From JACRIM01 sp964605185 (GTDB taxonomy: Bacteria > Planctomycetota > Phycisphaerae > UBA1845 > UTPLA1), in NCBI GenBank assembly GCA_964605185.1, contig CAZSBF010000037.1:1-37866 (forward strand): DNA of 37,866 nt. The letters run 5' to 3'. Of the stretch, positions 33,325 through 37,866 are shown piece after piece (within the stretch, counting starts at the first letter, position 1; each line of letters starts with the position of its first letter). A program made the translations under genes and the position numbers. The notes under the pieces were generated by a model. That model was not told the DNA's origin and did no database searches. It saw only the letters and a program-made list of their open reading frames with translations.

Positions 33325-34468
33325 CGAGATGACACTGGTCGATAAATATCGACGCCGATTTCCGGGCAGCAAGCCGGAGGTGATCGCACGCGCACCCGGG
33401 CGCGTGAACCTCATCGGCGAACACGTGGACTACAACGGCGGACTGGTGATGCCGTTTGCGATTCCGCTTGCGACGTGGGTGGTCGCAGGACGGCGGGGAG
33501 ACGTTCGCATCATCGCTCAAAGCGCACAGGTGCCTGGCAGCGTCGAATTTGAAAGCCAGCGTATTGGTGAAATCATGGCCGGCTGGGGCTGCTATGTGCA
33601 AGGTGTGATCGCGTCGCTGCAACAACTCGGACTGCCCACGATCGGAATGAACATTCTCATCGACAGCGACATCCCGGAAGGTGCTGGGCTTTCGTCGAGC
33701 GCGGCATTGGAGGCGGCGGTGGCGCTGGCCACTTTGGAGATTGCCGGCCATTCACTTATTCGAAGCGAAATCGCCAGCGCATGTCGCGCTGCAGAGCACA
33801 ATTACGCAAAGGTTCCCTGTGGCATCATGGATCAAACGGCGAGCCTTTGCGCCCGCGCCGATCACGTCATTCTCCTTGATTGTCGTGACAACTCGATCGC
33901 GCACATCCCGTGGGTGCGGTCGGATATTGCGATTGTCGTCGTGGACAGCCGTTCGCCGCATCGGCTTTCAACCGGCACCTATGCAGAGCGTGTGCGTGAA
34001 TGCAGTTTGGCCGCCGCGCGAGGTTCGAGCAGCTGGCGCGAGTTAACACCCGCTGCCTTGGACGCAATTCGCAACGACATTGGGAAAACGGTCTACCATC
34101 GCGCCCGCCATGTGATCACGGAGATCGCCCGAGTTCGTGACGCCGCGGATGCCTTACAACACGCGGACTTCCCAACACTCGGCCGCCTGATGAATGAAAG
34201 CCACCAATCGCTTGCCGAGGATTACGAGGTCTCCACGCCCCGGCTCGACACACTCGCCGCCTGCATACGCGGCGTCCCCGGTGTCTTCGGCGCTCGCCTG
34301 ACCGGGGCAGGTTTTGGAGGATGCGTCGTCGCGGTTGCCGAGCAATCGGCCACGAGCGCCATCGAGCCTGCAGTGCGGCGCGATTATGATCCGCACTTCA
34401 ACGTCACCGCGCCGGTGTGGACATGGTGTCCATCGGAAGGCGCGACGGTTCGGCGAATTACCTCGTGA
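33317..34468 (+). CDS. galK: Galactokinase
   Basis: A 383-residue GHMP kinase that phosphorylates galactose at C1 in the Leloir pathway. The sugar-binding signature GRVNLIGEHVDYNGG (28-42) is specific to galactokinase. The ATP loop GAGLSSSAALE (122-132), the catalytic Asp172 in CGIMDQTAS and the C-terminal GAGFGGCVVAV follow. The ATG at 33317 gives the full start; an ATG four codons later is possible. Its stop overlaps the trpD GTG start (GTGA at 34465-34468), so galK and trpD are translationally coupled, an odd metabolic pairing. Confidence 0.95.
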   Translation: MVNEMTLVDKYRRRFPGSKPEVIARAPGRVNLIGEHVDYNGGLVMPFAIPLATWVVAGRRGDVRIIAQSAQVPGSVEFESQRIGEIMAGWGCYVQGVIASLQQLGLPTIGMNILIDSDIPEGAGLSSSAALEAAVALATLEIAGHSLIRSEIASACRAAEHNYAKVPCGIMDQTASLCARADHVILLDCRDNSIAHIPWVRSDIAIVVVDSRSPHRLSTGTYAERVRECSLAAARGSSSWRELTPAALDAIRNDIGKTVYHRARHVITEIARVRDAADALQHADFPTLGRLMNESHQSLAEDYEVSTPRLDTLAACIRGVPGVFGARLTGAGFGGCVVAVAEQSATSAIEPAVRRDYDPHFNVTAPVWTWCPSEGATVRRITS

Positions 34469-35487
34469 ACACAGCCCAGCAACAGGTCAACGCGATCCTC
34501 GACGGAAGCGCACTTTCCGAAGCGGATTGCATTGCCCTTTTTGAGGCGATCATGACTGGAGCGGTTGCGCCGGATACGGCCGAGCAGGTCCTCCGTGTTA
34601 TGAGCGCACGAGAGGAGACGGTCGACGAAATCGTCGGCGCGGCGTCGGTGCTTCGCCGGCACGTCACGCCGATTCCCTGCGAATTCCCCAACGCCATCGA
34701 CACCTGCGGCACCGGCGGCGACGGCATCAGCACGTTTAATGTGTCGACCGCCGCCGCCATCGTTGCCGCCGCCGCCGGGGCAAAGGTCGCCAAGCACGGC
34801 AATCGCAGTTACACACGAAAGAGTGGCTCAGCGGAGGTGCTGAGGGAACTGGGTGTGAATGTTGACGCTCCACCGGACGTTGTCGCGCGATGCATTCGCC
34901 AAATCGGGATCGGCTTCCTCCACGCCGCCCGTCTGCACCCGGCCATGGCCCGCGTCGCCGAGATTCGCCGGCGCATCGGCAAGCCCACCATCTTCAACAT
35001 GCTCGGGCCGTTGGCGAATCCGGCCGGTGTACGACGACAGATCATCGGCGTCTCGCGCGACGCGTGGATCGACAAGCTCGCCGCCGCGCTTGCCCGCCTC
35101 GGCACCGATCATTCGTTGGTCGTGTGCGGCGAGAGCCGGCTCTGTGATTTCACGATCACCGGCGCGAGTCGCTACATGGAGATTCGCAAGGAGCAGATTA
35201 CAGAACACGTCACGACGCCGTCGGCGCTGCGTCTCGTGCCTGCTCTGCTCGAAACTTTGATCGTCACAAGCCCTCAGGAGAGCGCTCAGGTCATTCGCGC
35301 GGTGCTGGGAGGTGCGCTCGGTCCACGCCGCGATCACACGATCTTCAATGCTGCCGCCGCGCTGGTCGTGGCTGGTATCGCAGACAACTTTGCTTCGGGC
35401 GCGAGCCAAGCCGCGCGGGCTATCGACTCCGGCGATGCCGCGCGAACACTTGATGTGCTGTCTCGCGTGTCTCACGAACCAGTCTGA
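34465..35487 (+). CDS. trpD: Anthranilate phosphoribosyltransferase
   Basis: A 340-residue enzyme that joins anthranilate to PRPP in tryptophan synthesis. Signatures: DTCGTGGDGISTFNVSTAAA for PRPP, KHGNRSYTRKSGSAEVLRELG (described by its HGNR and SGSAE blocks), and FNMLGPLANPAGVRRQIIGV. The GTG at 34465 is chosen because it overlaps the galK stop by 4 nt and gives the usual start (MNTAQQQVNAILDG); ATGs at 34417 and 34423 would add 14-16 residues without homology. Its last 16 nt overlap the end of trpE on the other strand. Confidence 0.95.
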   Translation: MNTAQQQVNAILDGSALSEADCIALFEAIMTGAVAPDTAEQVLRVMSAREETVDEIVGAASVLRRHVTPIPCEFPNAIDTCGTGGDGISTFNVSTAAAIVAAAAGAKVAKHGNRSYTRKSGSAEVLRELGVNVDAPPDVVARCIRQIGIGFLHAARLHPAMARVAEIRRRIGKPTIFNMLGPLANPAGVRRQIIGVSRDAWIDKLAAALARLGTDHSLVVCGESRLCDFTITGASRYMEIRKEQITEHVTTPSALRLVPALLETLIVTSPQESAQVIRAVLGGALGPRRDHTIFNAAAALVVAGIADNFASGASQAARAIDSGDAARTLDVLSRVSHEPV

Positions 35488-36989
35488 GCGATTGCCACCG
35501 CCGCAAGCAGAGCCTTCGCCTTGTTTAGCGTCTCTTCGTATTCCGCCTGCGGCTCGCTGTCCGCCACCACTCCGGCGCCGGCCTGAATGTCCACGGTCCA
35601 ACGGCCGCCCTCGCCCGGCGTGATCACCATGGTCCGCAGGGCGATGCATGTGTCCATGTTTCCGGAGAAGTCGAAATAACCGACCGCGCCGCCATACGGC
35701 CCGCGACGCACCGGCTCCAGCTCGTCGATGATCTCCATGGCGCGAATCTTTGGCGCGCCGCTCACCGTGCCGACCGGCAGGCACGCCTTGAGCGCATCGA
35801 TCGCGGTGCGGCCGTCCGCCAGTTGGCCGGTGACGTTGCTGCTGATGTGCATGACGTGGCTGTAACGCTCGACCGTCATCAATTCCGTCAATGCCACCGA
35901 CCCCGGCCTTGCCACGCGGCCGACATCGTTCCGGCCGAGGTCGACGAGCATGATGTGCTCGGCGCGATCCTTCGGATCCGCGAGCAGCTGCGTTTCCAAC
36001 GAGGCATCTTCATCCGCGGTCGCGCCGCGCCGCCGTGTGCCGGCGAGTGGGCGATTTGTAATCACACCGTCTTCGACTCGACAGAGGATCTCCGGGCTGG
36101 CTCCGACAAGGATGCACTTCGGACTCTTTAGAAAGAACATGAACGGCGACGGATTCACCACGCGCAGGGCACGATAGATGTCAAACGGGTCGGCCGCCGT
36201 CTCCACGCGCAGCCGCTGGCTGAGCACGACCTGAAAAATATCCCCCGCGACGATGTACTCCTTCGACTTTCGCACGGCGGACTCAAAATCGGCCTGCGAA
36301 AACGTACTGGCAAACGGCACATCGGGCCGCGCATCCGGTGACAATTCATCCGACAGCGATGCCACCGGCTCGCGAAGCTTGGCCACCATCGCTTCGATTC
36401 GCCGACAAGCGCCCGCATATTCCGCGTCAGCCGTGCCGCGCGACAAATCAGCGTGAGCGACCACGAGCATCGTCTTGTTCACATGATCGAAGATGACCAG
36501 CGCGTCGTAGATGCCGAAGTCGATGTCATCGAGCCGCCGATCATCCCGCGGCGCATTGGGCAGCGCTTCAAAATAGCGGACCGTGTCGTACCCCGCGAAA
36601 CCGACAGCGCCGCCCCGAAAGCGCGGCAGCCGAATGCCGGGCATTTCAATTGCCGGCGAGGTGCCTCGTTCGCTCAACAGACGCTGCAGGACGGCCAGCG
36701 GGTCGTCGACGTGGCTTAACACTTCGATCGACCCATCCGCGCGGGTAATCGACGCCCCGTCGCCGCGCGCCGTCAGCACGGTCGAGGGCGACACGCCGAC
36801 CATGCTGTACCGCGCGATCTGTTCACCCCCCACCACGCTTTCAAGCAGGAATGCCCGATCCTCGCCGCGAGACAGTGCAGCGAACGCACTGACCGGCGTC
36901 ATTCGGTCCGCCAGAAGTCGGCGGATCACCGGCACCAATCCAGCGCCAGCGCCGCGTACTGCTTCAAGTGTCGGGTGATAGACCGTCAC
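35472..36989 (-). CDS. trpE: Anthranilate synthase component I
   Basis: A 505-residue chorismate-utilising enzyme that makes anthranilate with ammonia from TrpG. The N-terminal half has FLLESVVGGEQIARYSMVG, and the catalytic part carries VVLSQRLRVE, NPSPFMFFLK, GTRRRGATADED, LVDLGRNDVGRV, GAPKIRAMEIIDELEP and RGPYGGAVGYFDFSGNMD; the last two are anthranilate-synthase signatures. The GTG at 36989 follows GGGAG by 6 nt. It faces trpD tail to tail, which is unusual since trpE and trpD are normally in one operon. TrpG is not in the window. Confidence 0.95.
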   Translation of the reverse strand: MTVYHPTLEAVRGAGAGLVPVIRRLLADRMTPVSAFAALSRGEDRAFLLESVVGGEQIARYSMVGVSPSTVLTARGDGASITRADGSIEVLSHVDDPLAVLQRLLSERGTSPAIEMPGIRLPRFRGGAVGFAGYDTVRYFEALPNAPRDDRRLDDIDFGIYDALVIFDHVNKTMLVVAHADLSRGTADAEYAGACRRIEAMVAKLREPVASLSDELSPDARPDVPFASTFSQADFESAVRKSKEYIVAGDIFQVVLSQRLRVETAADPFDIYRALRVVNPSPFMFFLKSPKCILVGASPEILCRVEDGVITNRPLAGTRRRGATADEDASLETQLLADPKDRAEHIMLVDLGRNDVGRVARPGSVALTELMTVERYSHVMHISSNVTGQLADGRTAIDALKACLPVGTVSGAPKIRAMEIIDELEPVRRGPYGGAVGYFDFSGNMDTCIALRTMVITPGEGGRWTVDIQAGAGVVADSEPQAEYEETLNKAKALLAAVAIAQTGS

Positions 36990-37044
36990 GCCGTCTCCCT
37001 CTTTAGATTCATGATAGCGAGGTCAGCGTGAGGCCGTTGAGTCG

Positions 37045-37473
37045 CTACTTCTTCGATAACAGCTTCTTGAGAATCTTCTGCGCTTGCCCCATCTCCGCGG
37101 CCGTTGCAAAGGCGATGTAGCAGACGTTTCGACGATTGATCGATGCGGCCGACAAGCCGCGAATGTTCAAACCTGCCGCCGCCAGGCCGCGCGTGAGGTG
37201 CGCCCCCAATCCCTGCCGATCCGGCCCTTCGATCCGAAGGGCGTGCATGCCTGCCGCCTTTTGCAAGCCCACATCACCTGCCGCTCGAAGCACCTTTGCA
37301 CCCTTGAGCGGCGCAAGGAAGACACGCGACGTATTCTGCGAAACGCGCCGGGCGATCACAAACTCAAGATTGGCGCCGGCATTGGTCAATGCCTCGAGAA
37401 TCCTCGCCAGCATCCCCGGCCGGTTCATGACATCGACGGCATACGCTTCGACTGCTTTGATGGAATACGCCAT
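37045..37473 (-). CDS. Tandem ACT-domain protein
   Basis: A 142-residue protein with an AAGGAG site 8 nt before the ATG. Two ACT domains are seen: residues 5-70 (VEAYAVDVMNRPGMLARILE, then ANLEFVIARR) and 77-140 (HALRIEGPDRQGLGAHLTRG, then LNIRGLSAAS). Each has the typical loop after strand 1 with Asn-Arg-Pro-Gly or Asp-Arg-Gln-Gly, where amino acids bind. ACT domains let a protein sense an amino acid; being just upstream of trpE on the same strand suggests a role tied to aromatic amino acid supply, an inference. The tail (QAQKILKKLLSKK) is basic. A short palindrome (CCTATC-C-GATAGG, 37507-37519) lies upstream. Confidence 0.85.
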   Translation of the reverse strand: MAYSIKAVEAYAVDVMNRPGMLARILEALTNAGANLEFVIARRVSQNTSRVFLAPLKGAKVLRAAGDVGLQKAAGMHALRIEGPDRQGLGAHLTRGLAAAGLNIRGLSAASINRRNVCYIAFATAAEMGQAQKILKKLLSKK

Positions 37474-37574
37474 GACAGGGCTCCTTCGAGTGTGTTCTAT
37501 ACGGAGCCTATCCGATAGGTGAGCGATGATTCAACTGGACGTGCAAACAGCGAACTGAACCACCCATTGCGTGC

Positions 37575-37866
37575 TTAATTGCGTGAGCTGAATTCGTCGT
37601 CCAGATCGGCCGTGCCGAAAGCGTCGTCCTCATTGGCATTCATGTCGGCCCGATAGCCGCCGCTGCGGACTTCCGTATCGCGCTGACGACGAATAGCGTC
37701 CCACTCCTTGTCGGTGATGAGCACTTCGCGGGCCTGACTGCCTTTGTATTCGCCGACAATCCCGGCGGAAGCCATCTGGTCGATCAGGCGACTGGCACGC
37801 GAATAGCCGATTTCGAGACGGCGCTGCAGAAGACTCACGCTGCCCCGGCGGGTCTGCACGATGATG
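37575..37866 (-). CDS. ftsK: DNA translocase FtsK, C-terminal part (runs off right edge)
   Basis: The last 96 residues of an FtsK/SpoIIIE protein; the gene continues beyond the window. The visible part is the gamma domain, a winged helix that reads polar DNA motifs and activates XerD: IIVQTRRGSVSLLQRRL, then IGYSRASRLIDQM and AGIVGEYKGSQAREVLI. After it comes an acidic, disordered tail (ANEDDAFGTADLDDEF). The motor domain would lie upstream, outside the window. Such a tail is common in planctomycete FtsK proteins, as far as I recall. Confidence 0.9.
   Translation of the reverse strand, partial: IIVQTRRGSVSLLQRRLEIGYSRASRLIDQMASAGIVGEYKGSQAREVLITDKEWDAIRRQRDTEVRSGGYRADMNANEDDAFGTADLDDEFSSRN

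Noticed and set aside
37507..37519. 13-nt palindrome upstream of the ACT gene
   Set aside because: Six-bp arms occur often by chance in this window; no promoter elements line up with it.

Overview
The window looks like part of a chromosome from a Planctomycetota bacterium, or a close relative. This is an inference from gene content: Cys-type sulfatases next to a formylglycine-generating enzyme, an ECF sigma factor coupled to a membrane Ser/Thr kinase, many lipoproteins with lipobox cysteines, a planctomycete-type tyrosine integrase, and an archaeal-type topoisomerase VI A subunit. The DNA is GC-rich. GTG and TTG starts are common. Several promoters fit a housekeeping consensus (TTGnnn, 16-17 bp, nATAAT/TATTAT).

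Region 1 (1-11.4 kb, all minus strand) is a sulfatase and cell-envelope cluster. In transcription order it encodes a DUF900-type alpha/beta-hydrolase lipoprotein, a DUF4105 membrane protein, an apparently exported copper-type formylglycine-generating enzyme, sulfatase 2, a DUF4239 membrane protein, a two-repeat lipoprotein, sulfatase 1, an OprB-type porin, and a lipoprotein that runs off the left edge. Together these suggest activation of secreted sulfatases and uptake of the released sugars.

Region 2 (11.8-18.2 kb, plus strand) is regulatory. It holds a small protein with a WY...G.LWV.P motif and a strong hairpin after it, then an ECF sigma factor whose stop overlaps the GTG start of a polytopic Ser/Thr kinase. 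A 40-residue lipoprotein with its own terminator follows, then a long RNA-type hairpin, a KAS III-like protein that kept its Cys but appears to have lost the catalytic His and Asn, and a second small protein related to the first.

Region 3 (18.3-21.5 kb, minus strand) is a zone of gene decay. It contains a kdsC remnant behind an intact-looking promoter, three small membrane or lipoprotein genes, and a tRNA-Pro(GGG) followed by an integrase truncated after its first catalytic motif and fused to the tail of a DUF3309 gene. A 22-bp perfect palindrome precedes the integrase.

Region 4 (21.5-33.3 kb, minus strand) is housekeeping. It carries a stand-alone topoisomerase VI A subunit, a moxR-DUF58-TgpA (transglutaminase) operon with its own promoter, a membrane CxxCH protein, nrnA, ribF, copA and a nucleoside hydrolase.

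Region 5 (33.3-37.9 kb) has galK coupled to trpD on the plus strand, converging on trpE with a 16-nt overlap of coding ends. An ACT-domain protein and the 3' end of ftsK follow on the minus strand. No CRISPR array, rRNA or complete insertion sequence was seen.
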